A stretch of 64,000 nt of DNA from Methanosarcina barkeri 3 (GTDB taxonomy: Archaea; Halobacteriota; Methanosarcinia; Methanosarcinales; Methanosarcinaceae): contig NZ_CP009517.1 in NCBI RefSeq assembly GCF_000970305.1, positions 2,232,001-2,296,000 of the forward strand. The letters are read 5' to 3'. Made by a program: the position numbers and the translations under genes. The notes beneath the pieces were generated by a model. The model was given only the letters and a program-made list of their open reading frames with translations, did no database searches and was not told the origin of the DNA. Positions 32,718 through 42,953 of the stretch are shown here, in pieces; position 1 is the first letter of the stretch, and the number at the start of each line of letters is the position of its first letter.

Positions 32718-34964
32718 ATGGAAACAAGCGTTGAAAAACTTCTAGCAAATGACCCAAATCCTGTGCTCAGTGTCGATACGGATGGTACCGTTATATATTC
32801 AAATGAAGCTAGTGAGCCCTTACTGAAGGAGTGGGGCACGAAAATCGGAGAAAAACTGCCGTCTTCTATCGGAGACTTAGCGCTAAAAACAATTTCTTGG
32901 AATATTCCGGAAACAAAGGAAGTAAGAGTGGGAAAAAGAGTATACCTGATCAATTTTCAACCTTTACCGGAAGAAGAATGCGTAAACATTTATGGATTCG
33001 ATATAAGTGACCGTGAAGTCCTTAAAGAAAAACTGTGGGAATGTGAGGAAAAGTACCGCAGCATCATAGAAACAGCAAACGAGGGTGTCTGGATTACCGA
33101 CACTGAAACAGTTACTACTTTTGTGAATCAAACAATGGCAGAAATGCTCGGGTACACAATGGAAGAAATGATAGGGAAATCAGCCCTTGACTTTGTCGAT
33201 AAAGATGATATGGAAAGTTCGCTTATCAGAATAAAATCCCTACAGGAAGGCATTAAAGAAAAAAGGTACGAAATGAAGTTCTGCTACAAGGATGGCAGTG
33301 TTGTCTGGTCGCTTGTTAACTCTATGCCTCTCATTAACGCAGAGGGAAAACATATCGGTAATATGAGCATGCACTCTGATATTACTCAGCGCAAGAAGGC
33401 TGAAGAAGAACTTAAAAGAATAAGTGAGATGCTGAAAAAACGGAATCAGGAAACAATAGACGAACGCCAACGTCTTTATAACGTGCTGGATACGTTGCCT
33501 GCAATGATAATCCTGCTAACATCTGACTACCATATCGCCTTTGCCAACTGCAGATTCCGTAAAAGATTTGGGGATCCAGGTGGTCGGTACTGCTATGAAT
33601 ATTATTTTGGATTCACCCAGCCATGTGAATTCTGTGAATCACATAAAGTACTTGAAACCGGTCAACCTCATCATTGGAAAGTAAGCGGGCCGGATGGAAG
33701 CTATTATGACGCTTATAATTTACCGTTCACTGATATTGACGGTTCTCTCATGATCCTTGAGATGGATATCGATGTCACTGAGCAAAAAAAGGCAGAAGAA
33801 AGACTTCAAGAAAGTGAGAACAGATACCGTAACATTGTGGAGACAGCAAACGAAGGCATAAGCATAATTGATGCTGAAGAGAGAATTACTTTCATCAATA
33901 AGCAGATTGAAGATATGCTTGGTTACAGTTCAGAAGAACTCGTTGGCAGGCCGATGTGGGACTTTCTCAGTGATGAAAGTAAGGCTATTATCAAACAGGC
34001 TTTTAAAAAAGGAAGGGAAAACATCAATGAGAGTCTTGAAGTTAAGTTTATACGCAAAGATGGCTCCCTTCTATGGACGCATACAAATGCCAAATCTATT
34101 TTTGACAAGGGTGGTAAGTTTTTAGGAATTTTGAACCTTCATACTGACATAACCAAGCGAAAGGAAGTCGAAGAAGCTCTCCGAAATTTTGAGATCGCTC
34201 GTAAGAAGGAGATACACCATAGAATCAAGAATAATCTTCAGGTAATCTCATCACTACTGGACCTTCAAGCTGAAAAATTCAGAAACCGAAAGAATATAAA
34301 TGAATCGGAAGTCCTGGAAGCTTTCAAGGAAAGTCAGGATCGTGTAATATCAATGGCTCTTATTCATGAAGAATTATATAGAGGTGAAGAGCTCGATAAA
34401 CTCAACTTTTCGCTGTACATTAAGGAACTCGCTAATGCTCTTTTCTTGACATATAGACTCGGTAATGCTGATGTCAGCTTAAGTATGGATCTGGAAGAAA
34501 ACATATTACTTGACATGGACACAGCAGTTCCGTTAGGAATAATTGTCAATGAGCTCGTTTCCAACTCTCTTAAATATGCATTCTCCGACCGAGATAAAGG
34601 AAAAATCCAAATAAAATTCCATAAAGATGGAGACCAAATAAAATTCCATAAAGATGGAGACCAAATAAAATTCCATAAAGATAAAAATGGAGAACATAAA
34701 AACATAATAGAAAAAAGTAAAAGCAAAGACTATAAGAGTACCAGTTTTATATTGACAGTTTCGGATAACGGTGTGGGTATTTCTGAAAACCTTGATATAG
34801 AGGAACTTGATAGTCTGGGACTTCAGCTTGTAACTTTCCTTGTCGACCAGTTAGATGGAGAACTTGAACTGAAAAAGAGCAATGGGACCGAGTTCATTAT
34901 TAGGTTCACTGTAGTAGAAAAGAATAATCATGCATTGACATCAGCGTTACATTTAATTAAATAA
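32718..34964 (+). CDS. Multi-PAS sensor histidine kinase (HisKA_2 type)
   Basis: 748 residues, no membrane segment, so a cytoplasmic sensor. An N-terminal PAS-like unit (about 5-98), PAS (110-225), a Cys-containing PAS (250-355, with C292, C303, C306), PAS (365-480), then the phosphoacceptor helix KEIHHRIKNNLQVISSLLDL (His500/His501) of the HisKA_2 group and an ATPase domain with N-box NELVSNSLKYAF (611-622) and G-box DNGVGI (683-688). The loop between those boxes is enlarged by a 9-residue unit, QIKFHKDGD, repeated in tandem. No response regulator gene lies next to it. The signal is unknown; cysteines in the third PAS could bind a redox cofactor. Confidence 0.93.
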   Translation: METSVEKLLANDPNPVLSVDTDGTVIYSNEASEPLLKEWGTKIGEKLPSSIGDLALKTISWNIPETKEVRVGKRVYLINFQPLPEEECVNIYGFDISDREVLKEKLWECEEKYRSIIETANEGVWITDTETVTTFVNQTMAEMLGYTMEEMIGKSALDFVDKDDMESSLIRIKSLQEGIKEKRYEMKFCYKDGSVVWSLVNSMPLINAEGKHIGNMSMHSDITQRKKAEEELKRISEMLKKRNQETIDERQRLYNVLDTLPAMIILLTSDYHIAFANCRFRKRFGDPGGRYCYEYYFGFTQPCEFCESHKVLETGQPHHWKVSGPDGSYYDAYNLPFTDIDGSLMILEMDIDVTEQKKAEERLQESENRYRNIVETANEGISIIDAEERITFINKQIEDMLGYSSEELVGRPMWDFLSDESKAIIKQAFKKGRENINESLEVKFIRKDGSLLWTHTNAKSIFDKGGKFLGILNLHTDITKRKEVEEALRNFEIARKKEIHHRIKNNLQVISSLLDLQAEKFRNRKNINESEVLEAFKESQDRVISMALIHEELYRGEELDKLNFSLYIKELANALFLTYRLGNADVSLSMDLEENILLDMDTAVPLGIIVNELVSNSLKYAFSDRDKGKIQIKFHKDGDQIKFHKDGDQIKFHKDKNGEHKNIIEKSKSKDYKSTSFILTVSDNGVGISENLDIEELDSLGLQLVTFLVDQLDGELELKKSNGTEFIIRFTVVEKNNHALTSALHLIK
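34608..34685 (+). repeat. In-frame 27-bp tandem repeat inside the kinase gene
   Basis: CAAATAAAATTCCATAAAGA followed by TGGAGAC begins at 34608, 34635 and (partial) 34662, encoding QIKFHKDGD twice and QIKFHKD once. It lies in the loop between the N and G1 boxes of the ATPase domain. The copies are identical at DNA level, so the expansion is recent. Confidence 0.95.
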
Positions 34965-35202
34965 AGAGTAGTTTATTTTGCTTTATAGAAACCTATATAA
35001 ACCAGCTTCAAGAGGCTGAAAAGATTTTTGTATAATTTATATTTGTAATATTAGGATTTTATTCTTTAATATGTCAAATATATATGTCAAATATATTACA
35101 GTTATTTCTTTATAGTGAATCCAGGAATCTGAACTTCTTAGACTTCATTACTATTCAATCATCAAACCATTATTACTTGATTATCAAACAGGAGACTTAC
35201 TT
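34965..35202. other. Spacer upstream of the LeuC/HacA gene
   Basis: AT-rich, with a repeated ATATGTCAAATATAT word near 35069-35097. No gene seen. Confidence 0.3.
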
Positions 35203-36444
35203 TTGGGAACAATTAGCGAAAAAATTTTCTCCCGAGCAGCGGGAAAAGAGGCAAATGCAAATGATTTTGTCCTGGCAGATGTTGATTATGCAATGGCGCA
35301 TGACGGCACCTCCGTACTTACAGTTAATGCTTTTAAAGAAATGGAAATGAAAAAGGTCTGGGACCCCTCAAGAATTATAATTCCTTTCGACCATATCGCG
35401 CCTGCAAATAACGAGACTTCAGCCATTCTTCAAAAGGAAATCCGGGAATGGGTAAAGGAGCAAGGTATTCCGAACTTTTACGAGCTTGGAGAGGGGATCT
35501 GCCATCAGGTACTTCCCGAAAACGGATTTGCCCTGCCTGGAAAACTGGTTGTGGGAGCTGATTCGCATTCCTGTACCTATGGGGCTTTCGGGGCTTTTGC
35601 AACAGGCGTAGGTGCTACCGATATGGCTGAAATTTTCGCTACAGGCGAACTCTGGTTTAAGGTGCCTGAAAGTCTCAGGTTTACGGTTGAAGGAAGGCTT
35701 GGAAAAGGAGTTTATGCAAAAGACCTGACCCTTTACCTTATCGGAAAGACCGGAATTGACGGTGCAACCTATAAGGCGGTAGAGTTTTACGGGCAGGCTA
35801 TCTCTGAATTGTCAGTTTCCGGCAGAATGACTCTCTGCAACATGGCAATAGAAATGGGAGCAAAAACCGGAATTGTTCCACCTGACGAAAAAACCTTCGA
35901 TTTTCTGAAAAACAGAGCGGCTGCTCCATATGAGCCGGTTTATGCCGATCAGGACGCATTTTATGTAAAAGAACCCGTTTACTCTGCTGAGGATATCGAG
36001 CCTCAGGTAGCCTGTCCTCATCAGGTTGACAACGTAAAGCCTGTTGGAGAGGTTGAAGGTACCCACGTAGACCAGGTATTCATAGGGACGTGTACAAATG
36101 GCAGACTTGAAGACCTTGAGGTCGCAGCATCAATCCTGAAAGGAAAAAAGGTTGCAGTCAGGACAATTGTAATTCCTGCATCCCGAATAACTCTCCTTGC
36201 AGCGATTGAGAACGGAACAATGGAAACTCTACTCAAAGCAGGTGTCACACTCGCAACCCCTGGCTGCGGGCCCTGTCTTGGCGCCCACCAGGGAGTAATA
36301 AGTGAAGGAGAAGTCTGCATTTCAACCGCAAACCGAAACTTCAAAGGCAGAATGGGAAAAGGTGGTTTTATCTACCTGGCCTCCCCTGCAACCGCGGCAG
36401 CCTCAGCATTATCAGGTGAGATTACTGATCCAAGGACAGTATAA
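35203..36444 (+). CDS. leuC: 3-isopropylmalate dehydratase / homoaconitase large subunit
   Basis: 413 residues, the usual length of the short archaeal large subunits. Cluster ligands are Cys297 ([13 protein letters not shown]) and Cys355/Cys358 ([14 protein letters not shown]). Other signatures are [19 protein letters not shown] and VIPASR. Start is TTG 35203 with CAGGAG upstream. It isomerises 2-isopropylmalate to 3-isopropylmalate in leucine synthesis, or the homologous tricarboxylates on the 2-oxosuberate route to coenzyme B. Methanogens carry two such enzymes and the large subunit alone does not separate them. The small subunit gene is not in this window next to it, so the complex must be assembled from elsewhere. 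Confidence 0.9.
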   Translation: MGTISEKIFSRAAGKEANANDFVLADVDYAMAHDGTSVLTVNAFKEMEMKKVWDPSRIIIPFDHIAPANNETSAILQKEIREWVKEQGIPNFYELGEGICHQVLPENGFALPGKLVVGADSHSCTYGAFGAFATGVGATDMAEIFATGELWFKVPESLRFTVEGRLGKGVYAKDLTLYLIGKTGIDGATYKAVEFYGQAISELSVSGRMTLCNMAIEMGAKTGIVPPDEKTFDFLKNRAAAPYEPVYADQDAFYVKEPVYSAEDIEPQVACPHQVDNVKPVGEVEGTHVDQVFIGTCTNGRLEDLEVAASILKGKKVAVRTIVIPASRITLLAAIENGTMETLLKAGVTLATPGCGPCLGAHQGVISEGEVCISTANRNFKGRMGKGGFIYLASPATAAASALSGEITDPRTV

Positions 36445-36461
36445 ACCTGAAAACTGAAGTA

Positions 36462-36545
36462 GTGTTATCAAAGTGTTATCAAAGTGTTATCAAAGTGTTA
36501 TCAAAGTGTTATCAAAGTGTTATCAAAGTATTATCAAAGTGTTAT
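36462..36545. repeat. 11-bp tandem repeat, seven and a half copies
   Basis: GTGTTATCAAA repeats in phase from 36462, with one GTATTATCAAA variant. It begins 17 bases after the stop of the LeuC gene. The 11-bp period is about one turn of DNA. The following 36546-36813 is AT-rich and should hold the promoter of the small gene at 36814. Confidence 0.95.
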
Positions 36546-36813
36546 AATGTAAGCGTTAAAGCAGAATCGTTCAAAACCTTATTCTTAGCTCTTGAAATTT
36601 AAGCAATTCTGCTTATCAAACTATTTTTATTATCAAATTATTTTTATTATCGAATATTTTTACTATCGAATTAGTTTATATTAATATATTCTATCTGTTA
36701 TCTCTTATTTGTTTATTTTTTGATATTCTCACGGTATCTTTATAGAAATTCTAATTATATCCAGCGGGCATTTATACCATGAATCGTATATATTTTGAAC
36801 AGGAGGGACGACT

Positions 36814-37026
36814 ATTACTGAAGAACTTAGTCATGACAACCTTTCACATTTGATTGAGCACTGGATCGAGCATAACGAAAGCCACATTGAAAGTTTCAAG
36901 GAATGGGCTCAGAAAGCTAAAAAAGATGGCTTTCTCGATGCTTCCGAGGATATCCTTGGAGCTGCCAGTAAAATTGAGGAAGCAAACAAATATCTTAATA
37001 AAGCAAAAGAAGAGCTTTTCCATTAA
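36814..37026 (+). CDS. Small acidic helical protein, probable ATT start
   Basis: A 70-residue frame with good coding composition: LSHDNLSHLIEHWIEHNESH, then IESFKEWAQKAKKDGFLDA, then a helix ending in NKYLNKAKEELFH. It is rich in His, Glu and Lys and predicted all-helical. A perfect AGGAGG (36801-36806) lies seven bases before an in-frame ATT at 36814. No ATG, GTG or TTG is available near that site; the first in-frame TTG (36850) has no ribosome binding site and would cut off the conserved-looking N-terminus. I infer initiation at ATT. Family not recognised; the His-rich helix could bind metal. Confidence 0.7.
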   Translation: MTEELSHDNLSHLIEHWIEHNESHIESFKEWAQKAKKDGFLDASEDILGAASKIEEANKYLNKAKEELFH

Positions 37027-37204
37027 ATGAATAAGTATAAAACGGGAAATCTTAAGAGCAGAGTAAAATCTTAAGAACTGCCCTGAGAACTGCCTTCTAA
37101 AGCTGAATCTTAGGAACTATTCTTAAGAGCTCTATGGCAAGACTTTCTCATGGCGGATTCCTGTCACTATTTTTGTTTTCTTGGCATCAAAGTGCTTTGT
37201 CAGG

Positions 37205-37234
37205 AAAGTGTTTGAAAGTATTTTCAAACACTTT
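37205..37234 (+). terminator. Intrinsic-terminator-like hairpin
   Basis: AAAGTGTTTGAAA (37205-37217) pairs with TTTCAAACACTTT (37222-37234), a 13-bp perfect stem with a 4-base loop, followed by TATTTATTT. It lies about 180 bases after the small gene ending at 37026 and could end transcription from either side. Confidence 0.55.
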
Positions 37235-37261
37235 TATTTATTTGCATGTAATATGCTGATT

Positions 37262-37492
37262 GCGTTTGAATTTGAGAAATTTATTCCCAAACCTAATAAG
37301 GCGATCACAAGCCTTTTTAAAAAAGGCTTGAGCGAAAATTAATGCTAAGTAAACATATGACGACGTGATCAACCGGCGCAACGGTTGATCGACCTGATAA
37401 CATTTGGTTTGATAACCTTATCTCCCTAACCCTATAGGCGTGATCAACCGGCGCAACGGTTGCGGCTCAACGGTTGCGGGTCAACCGTTGAG
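37262..37492. repeat. Palindromic repeat element at the 3' end of hmgA
   Basis: Related to the element at 12488-12851: it contains TTTATTCCCAAACC, CGATCACAAGCC with the AAGCCTTTTT/AAAAAGGCTT stem, GAGCGAAAA, and two copies of GTGATCAACCGGCGCAACGG. It ends in CAACGGTTGCGGGTCAACCG, which reaches the TAA of the minus-strand hmgA gene at 37493. The order of modules matches the other copy. Confidence 0.85.
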
Positions 37493-38785
37493 TTAGAACT
37501 TTCCACGACCGAGCTGGGCGTGAGCACGGGCCAGATGTCCTGCAGCCTGAGCTCCTATAAGATTAACTTCTCCTGCAAGCACGGCAGAAGCTACGATTTC
37601 CGCAAATTTCTTAGAGTTTATTCCTGGAACGTCACCTGCTCCTGCAACGCCGAGAATATTCAGGCAGTCTCTCTGGGTCCCAAGACTTGTGCCTCCACCA
37701 ACGGTTCCCACAGGTAGGGCAGGGAGAGTGACAGTACAGTGAATCTCTTCGTATTTTGTAAGTTCCATACTTGTAATTGCAGTGCTTCCTTCAACAACAT
37801 GAGCTACATCCTGTCCGCAGGCCAGATAAATAGCAGCAATAATATTTGCAGCATGGGCATTAAAGCCAAGTGCTCCTGCTCTTGCTGAACCCAGCATGTT
37901 TTTGCTATAATTAACCTCAAACATGGACTCAGGCGTACATTTAAGAGTCTCCTTGACAATCTCCTTTGGAATCGTAACCTCAGCTACAACGGTTTTGCCT
38001 CTTCCGAGAATTGTGCTTATGGAGGCCGGTTTTTTGTCAGTACACATATTTGCTGAAATGGTAACGGGATGTGCACCGAATTCGTCTTCTATAAGGTGCA
38101 TCACTGCGTCGGTAGCTATAGTTACCATGTTCATGCCCATAGCGTCTTTTGTATCGTAAGAAAATCTGAGGTATACATATGTGCCGGCTACAAAGGGTTT
38201 TACGGAAAGCAATTTTCCAAAACGCGTTGTTTTTTCGGCAACAGCTTTCATCTGTTCGAAAATTTCAGGACATTTTACCCACTCGTAAAATTCTTTAGCT
38301 CTGCTGACGCTTTCAAGCTTAAAAACAGGTGCTCTCGTCATCTCATCCTCAAAGACCCTTACATTTGCTCCTCCTGATTTTGTAATAACCGAACAGCCGC
38401 GATTTACACCCGCAACAAGAGCTCCTTCAGTTGTAGCAAGCGGAATGTAGTATTCGGAATTTGCATATTCACCGTTTACTTTCAGAAGACCTGCAACTCC
38501 GAGAGGAATCTGAACTGCACCTATCATATTTTCAATATTCCTTTTCGATGCTACTTCAACATCGAGGGAAAAGTTCTGGATATTCTCAAACTCAAGTTTT
38601 GCAAACTCCTGTATTGCAAGCCTTCTGATTTTTACTGAAGTCACAGGGTCCGCAAATTCGTCAATTTTACGAAGAGCCACATCTCCATCCAGAACCTTTT
38701 GCAAAAGGATTTTCTCTTCCTCGTTTAACTCATAATTCTGTAAAAACACGAAATCACCTGCTGAAATTATTTTTTTAATTTTCAA
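37493..38785 (-). CDS. hmgA: 3-hydroxy-3-methylglutaryl-CoA reductase, class I
   Basis: 430 residues. Makes mevalonate from HMG-CoA with NADPH, the committed step to archaeal isoprenoid lipids. Catalytic residues: Glu120 (PLATTEGALVAG), Lys251 (CTDKKPA), Asp326 (CGQDVAHV) and His417 (GHLARAH). The NADPH loop GMNMVTIATD and the C-terminal signature VGGGTSLGTQ are present. There is no membrane domain, as usual in archaea. The N-terminal MKIKKII may be extra; the conserved part starts near residue 12. Single-gene unit, with a palindromic repeat touching its stop codon. Confidence 0.97.
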   Translation of the reverse strand: MKIKKIISAGDFVFLQNYELNEEEKILLQKVLDGDVALRKIDEFADPVTSVKIRRLAIQEFAKLEFENIQNFSLDVEVASKRNIENMIGAVQIPLGVAGLLKVNGEYANSEYYIPLATTEGALVAGVNRGCSVITKSGGANVRVFEDEMTRAPVFKLESVSRAKEFYEWVKCPEIFEQMKAVAEKTTRFGKLLSVKPFVAGTYVYLRFSYDTKDAMGMNMVTIATDAVMHLIEDEFGAHPVTISANMCTDKKPASISTILGRGKTVVAEVTIPKEIVKETLKCTPESMFEVNYSKNMLGSARAGALGFNAHAANIIAAIYLACGQDVAHVVEGSTAITSMELTKYEEIHCTVTLPALPVGTVGGGTSLGTQRDCLNILGVAGAGDVPGINSKKFAEIVASAVLAGEVNLIGAQAAGHLARAHAQLGRGKF

Positions 38786-39116
38786 AAATTAATTGACTCA
38801 AAAGCTGAAATCTTAATATCAAATAATTATTTTAAAATGTGTACTTATAGTTGTATACTCTATCTTAAAGTCTATTTTTATCTCATTATGTGCACAAACG
38901 TTCGCTCGTTTGATCCATGTTTTTAGATTTTTATTCTAATTATGTCCATATTGACATATAATTCATTCCTCAACCGATATTTTTCGGTTAGCCTTGGACA
39001 GTCTAAAAAAGGCATTACATATAAAAAGTTCTGTCGGTTTAAATTAACATTTAGAAATATTTGAGTAACTGAATAAAGCTGAAGAATTAAGTTGAAGAAA
39101 ACCTGACTCAGGAAAA
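38786..39116. other. Promoter spacer of hmgA
   Basis: AT-rich, no gene supported. Contains a small stem AACCGA/TCGGTT at about 38972-38991. A 69-codon minus frame here is low-complexity and was rejected. Confidence 0.35.
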
Positions 39117-39256
39117 AGTTACAGTAAAACACATTTAGTTACAGTAAAACACATTTAGTTACAGTAAAACACATTTAGTTACAGTAAAACACATTTAGTT
39201 ACAGTAAAACACATTTAGTTACAGTAAAACACATTTAGTTACAGTAAAATACATCT
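39117..39256. repeat. 20-bp tandem repeat, seven copies
   Basis: AGTTACAGTAAAACACATTT repeats six times without change from 39117, with a seventh copy carrying substitutions. It lies downstream of the DsrE-like gene (minus). Confidence 0.96.
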
Positions 39257-39314
39257 AATTGCTTAAGGCAGTTATTGCTTAAATGCCTCATTTAATGTTA
39301 GAAATTTCTAAGGC

Positions 39315-39683
39315 TCAGAAATTAATAATTAACTGGTGTTCTTCTGTGTATTTCTGAAAAAGTTCAGCTACTTCTTTTGAGCAGATAAATTCAATTCCAG
39401 GGATTAGTTCTTCTTTCTTAAGTCCAATCATGTCCGAGGCAAGCTGGCAGCATCGGAACTCTACTCCCATGTCGATACATTCCTGAACAGCCATATCATA
39501 CTTGGGCGATCCTCTTGTTTTATCTTTCTTTCCAAGTAACACTCCCATAGGTCCCCATAGAATAACCAGCACATCGAGCCCTTTACTCCTGTAATATTTC
39601 GCAAACTTGAGAGTTTCCTGCGGGCTAGTGCTTTCATACACCATATTTTTGAGTAATAGTAATACCTTTTCGACTTTTGTCAT
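39315..39683 (-). CDS. DsrE/DsrF-like family protein
   Basis: 122 residues. Start ATG 39683 follows GGAG. The fold pattern is that of DsrE-like sulfur-relay or peroxiredoxin-like proteins: KVLLLLKNMVYES near the start, FAKYYRSKGLDVLVILWGPMGVLLGK in the middle, and VQECIDMGVEFRCCQLASDMIG, where the cysteine region corresponds to the persulfide-carrying site in this family. It may take part in cytoplasmic sulfur transfer. Alone in its unit. Confidence 0.8.
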   Translation of the reverse strand: MTKVEKVLLLLKNMVYESTSPQETLKFAKYYRSKGLDVLVILWGPMGVLLGKKDKTRGSPKYDMAVQECIDMGVEFRCCQLASDMIGLKKEELIPGIEFICSKEVAELFQKYTEEHQLIINF

Positions 39684-40343
39684 AAAAACTCCAGGTGTAA
39701 ATAATACATTTCTGAAACAGATTACCTGGATGTATATAAAGTTTCACATTGGAAAAGGGAATCTTTGTCATTTCACTTTCTTAAAATAATAATATTATTT
39801 TTGGTGAAATTTGCAAAATTCAGATATTTACACCTGATTAACAACCTTCAATGTAACGTAAAATCATATAACTACTCCACCAGTTTGAAGCTAGCTGGAA
39901 TATTTATATACCAAAATTTTTTTAAAGTTTGTGACTGATTCTAAATGCCCGGTATTTGAGACTCCTACTTTATAGAAATCCCCAATTTTAGCTGACGACT
40001 TGTGAATTTACTTCATAAATTTGTACACCAGGAATCTATTTTGATCTTTGAAAATGATATTTTAGTATAGTGAGAAAAAGAATACGAAAAAATAGTTGAG
40101 TAGCCGGAATGAAGAATTATTAAGGCTGAAATGAAGAATTATTAAGGCTGAAATGAAGAATTATTAGGGCTGGAATGAAGAATTAAAGTCAGAGTTTGAA
40201 CATGGAGGATCTGACCTGAAGATATCCTGCCCTCAAATTGCCGTATCTTCAGCTTGTCATACTTCAGCTGTTAGTAAAAAACTGAAAAAATAAGCATCTT
40301 CAGAATAATAACAGATGTTTTTCATAAAAAGGTAAGCAAAAGC
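39684..40343. other. Spacer with a 22-bp repeat
   Basis: AT-rich and without a gene. At 40102-40185 the unit GGCTGAAATGAAGAATTATT followed by AA recurs nearly four times with small changes, about 160 bases beyond the 3' end of valS (which ends at 40344 on the minus strand). Confidence 0.7.
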
Positions 40344-42953
40344 TTACCTTACGATTACGACAACTGCACCTCTGACTTCAAGCACATCAACCTCTCTGCC
40401 GCCGGAGATCACTTCTTTCCTTATTTCTACAGCTTCGGGTTCGAGCTCGATCGGTTTGCCGTTTACGTTAACGGTTATTTTTCCTGAGACTGCCTGAGCT
40501 TCAACGGAAGCAGGGTTTTCGGCCTTGAGAGCTTTCACAACAGCACCTGCATCTTTTCTGAATCTGGGACCCAGAATGCCCATATTAGGCTTAACTTCCA
40601 CTGGCACATATTCAAAGGAAGGAGCTCCTTCCATCAACTCAACTTTCGAGTTTGTTGCACCTGCGATATCTCCTGTATCAATATTTGCGTTGTATATCTC
40701 AAGTTTCTTCAGGGGAGCATTAAGTGCCATTCCCAGTTCGGATTTGTACCTGCGTACCTCGCCTGTGATCTCTTTAATCAATTCCCCTGCAGCTTCGGCC
40801 TCTTCGTTTATGAAGCTCTCATCAACTGCCGGCCAGGCCTGTGTATGGACGCTCTCATCACTAAACCTGGAGTACAGTTCTTCTGCAAAGAATGGTATAA
40901 ATGGAGCAAGCAGAAGCGAGAGGGTTTTCATTGTCCTGTAGAGCACATACTGAGCTGCTCTTCTGCCTTCAAGGTCATCGCCATAAAGCCTGCCTTTTAC
41001 AAGTTCCAGATAGTTGTCAGCAAGAACTTCCCAGGCAAAACCTCGTATGGATTTGAAAGTGGAATCAAACTGGTACCCATCAAGCTCCTTTGTTGCAGTA
41101 TCTATAAGCCTGTTAAGTTTACTCAGTAGCCACCTGTCAATTATAAGGAGAGAGTCAGTCTGGAATTTATCAGCATCTTCCTGGCCGAAGCCCTTCAGGT
41201 GAGACATTGAAAAACGGTAGATACTCCACATCTTCTGAAGGAAACGAGAAGCTGAAACCACATCCTTCCAGCGGAACATTACATCCGAACCTGTGGAGCC
41301 ACCAACTGCACCCCACTGCCTGAAAGCATCAGCGCTGTACTGTGTGGTTACTTCCTCAGGAGAGATAACATTTCCAAGGGACTTGCTCATCTTATGTCCG
41401 TCAGGCCCGAGCACCATACCGTTAATGACTATAGAGTCCCAGGGTTTCTTGCCTTCAAGAGCCAGGCTTCGCAGGATTGTGTAAAAGGCCCAGGTTCTTA
41501 TGATATCATGTCCCTGTGGACGGATCTGCGCAGGCAGGCGGAGATCATGCTCACTCTCCCAGCCAGTAACGTGTAATGCCGTAATCGAGGAGTCCATCCA
41601 TGTGTCCAGTACATCGGTCTCAGGCTCAAACTCGGTTGAGCCGCAGGCGCAGGCTTTCTTTGGGGCAGCCTCATTCGGGTCAATAGGAAGCCAGCTCTCT
41701 TCTGCAACCATAACTTCCCCGCATTTCTTGCAGTACCAGATAGGAATCGGAGTTGCAAAGATCCTCTGTCTGGAGATGCACCAGTCCCATTCCATAGTGC
41801 CTGCCCAGTTCTGGAGCCTGACTTTCATGTACTCAGGATACCATTTGATCTCGTCTGCAGCTTTCAGGATGCCGTCATTGTCGATCTTTACGAACCACTG
41901 GGGCTCCGAAAGGATTTCAATCGGGGTATCGCAGCGCCAGCAAAGCCCGACATTCTGTTCCAGAGGTTTCTGGTCATAGAGGAAACCTGCAGACCTCAGG
42001 TCCGCAATGACGGCTTCCCTGCACTCGGCAATGCTCAGGCCTTCGTACTTGCCTGCAGCTTTTGTCATCTTGCCCTGTTTGTCGATGGCTTTTATAAGGG
42101 GAAGTTCGTATTTCACCCACCAGCGTACATCCTGCTTATCTCCGAAAGTACAGATCATCACGGCACCTGTACCGAATCCAGGTTCAACGTCTTCATCAGC
42201 AATCAGAGTCACTTTCTGACCAAAGAGAGGTACTGTTATTTCCTGGCCGACGTACTGGCTGTAACGCTTGTCTTCGGGATTTACTGCAACTGCAACACAG
42301 GCTGCCATAAGTTCAGGCCTGGTGGTTGCAATGTCTACCTTATCGAAATGGACGAAGTTAAGCTTTGTTTGCCTTGTTTCATACTCGACTTCTGCAAAAG
42401 CAATAGCGGTTTCACAGCGGGGACACCAGTTGACAGGATGTTCCTCGTGATAGATGTAATCATTATTATACATCCTGACAAAAGATTTCTGTGTTTTTAC
42501 AAAGTATGAAGGCTCCATGGTAACGAACTCGTTACTCCAGTCCACAGAAAAGCCCAGACGCAGCATTGTTTTGCGCATTTTGTCGATGTTTCCTGCAGTC
42601 AGTTCCCTGCACATTTTGCGAAACTCAGCACGTGGAACCTGGTTTTTCGTAATTCCATGAATTTCTTCAACCTTGACTTCGGTTGGCAGACCGTGACAGT
42701 CCCAGCCCTGTGGGAACATTACATTGTACCCTCGCATACGTTTGTATCGGGCAACAAAGTCGATATAGCACCAGTTGAGTGCATTTCCGATATGGAAATT
42801 ACCTGTAGGATAAGGAGGTGGGGTGTCGATAATATATTGGGGACGGGGGTCTTCTCCCCAGTTGAAATGGTACATGGAGAGGTTCCACTTCTCCATCCAT
42901 TTTTCCTCAACCTCACTTGCATTATATTCTTTTGGAATTTCTGATTCTGTCAT
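40344..42953 (-). CDS. valS: Valyl-tRNA synthetase
   Basis: 869 residues, archaeal/eukaryal-like class I synthetase. The HIGH motif appears as FHIGN (53-57) inside [17 protein letters not shown] and the KMSKS motif as [11 protein letters not shown] (521-525). The editing domain (about 190-330) and a zinc-like knuckle ([27 protein letters not shown]) are present, and the anticodon-binding domain begins near residue 600. Charges tRNA-Val. The frame starts at ATG 42953. Single gene. The C-terminal 90 residues are a small basic/beta domain usual for archaeal ValS. Confidence 0.98.
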   Translation of the reverse strand: MTESEIPKEYNASEVEEKWMEKWNLSMYHFNWGEDPRPQYIIDTPPPYPTGNFHIGNALNWCYIDFVARYKRMRGYNVMFPQGWDCHGLPTEVKVEEIHGITKNQVPRAEFRKMCRELTAGNIDKMRKTMLRLGFSVDWSNEFVTMEPSYFVKTQKSFVRMYNNDYIYHEEHPVNWCPRCETAIAFAEVEYETRQTKLNFVHFDKVDIATTRPELMAACVAVAVNPEDKRYSQYVGQEITVPLFGQKVTLIADEDVEPGFGTGAVMICTFGDKQDVRWWVKYELPLIKAIDKQGKMTKAAGKYEGLSIAECREAVIADLRSAGFLYDQKPLEQNVGLCWRCDTPIEILSEPQWFVKIDNDGILKAADEIKWYPEYMKVRLQNWAGTMEWDWCISRQRIFATPIPIWYCKKCGEVMVAEESWLPIDPNEAAPKKACACGSTEFEPETDVLDTWMDSSITALHVTGWESEHDLRLPAQIRPQGHDIIRTWAFYTILRSLALEGKKPWDSIVINGMVLGPDGHKMSKSLGNVISPEEVTTQYSADAFRQWGAVGGSTGSDVMFRWKDVVSASRFLQKMWSIYRFSMSHLKGFGQEDADKFQTDSLLIIDRWLLSKLNRLIDTATKELDGYQFDSTFKSIRGFAWEVLADNYLELVKGRLYGDDLEGRRAAQYVLYRTMKTLSLLLAPFIPFFAEELYSRFSDESVHTQAWPAVDESFINEEAEAAGELIKEITGEVRRYKSELGMALNAPLKKLEIYNANIDTGDIAGATNSKVELMEGAPSFEYVPVEVKPNMGILGPRFRKDAGAVVKALKAENPASVEAQAVSGKITVNVNGKPIELEPEAVEIRKEVISGGREVDVLEVRGAVVVIVR

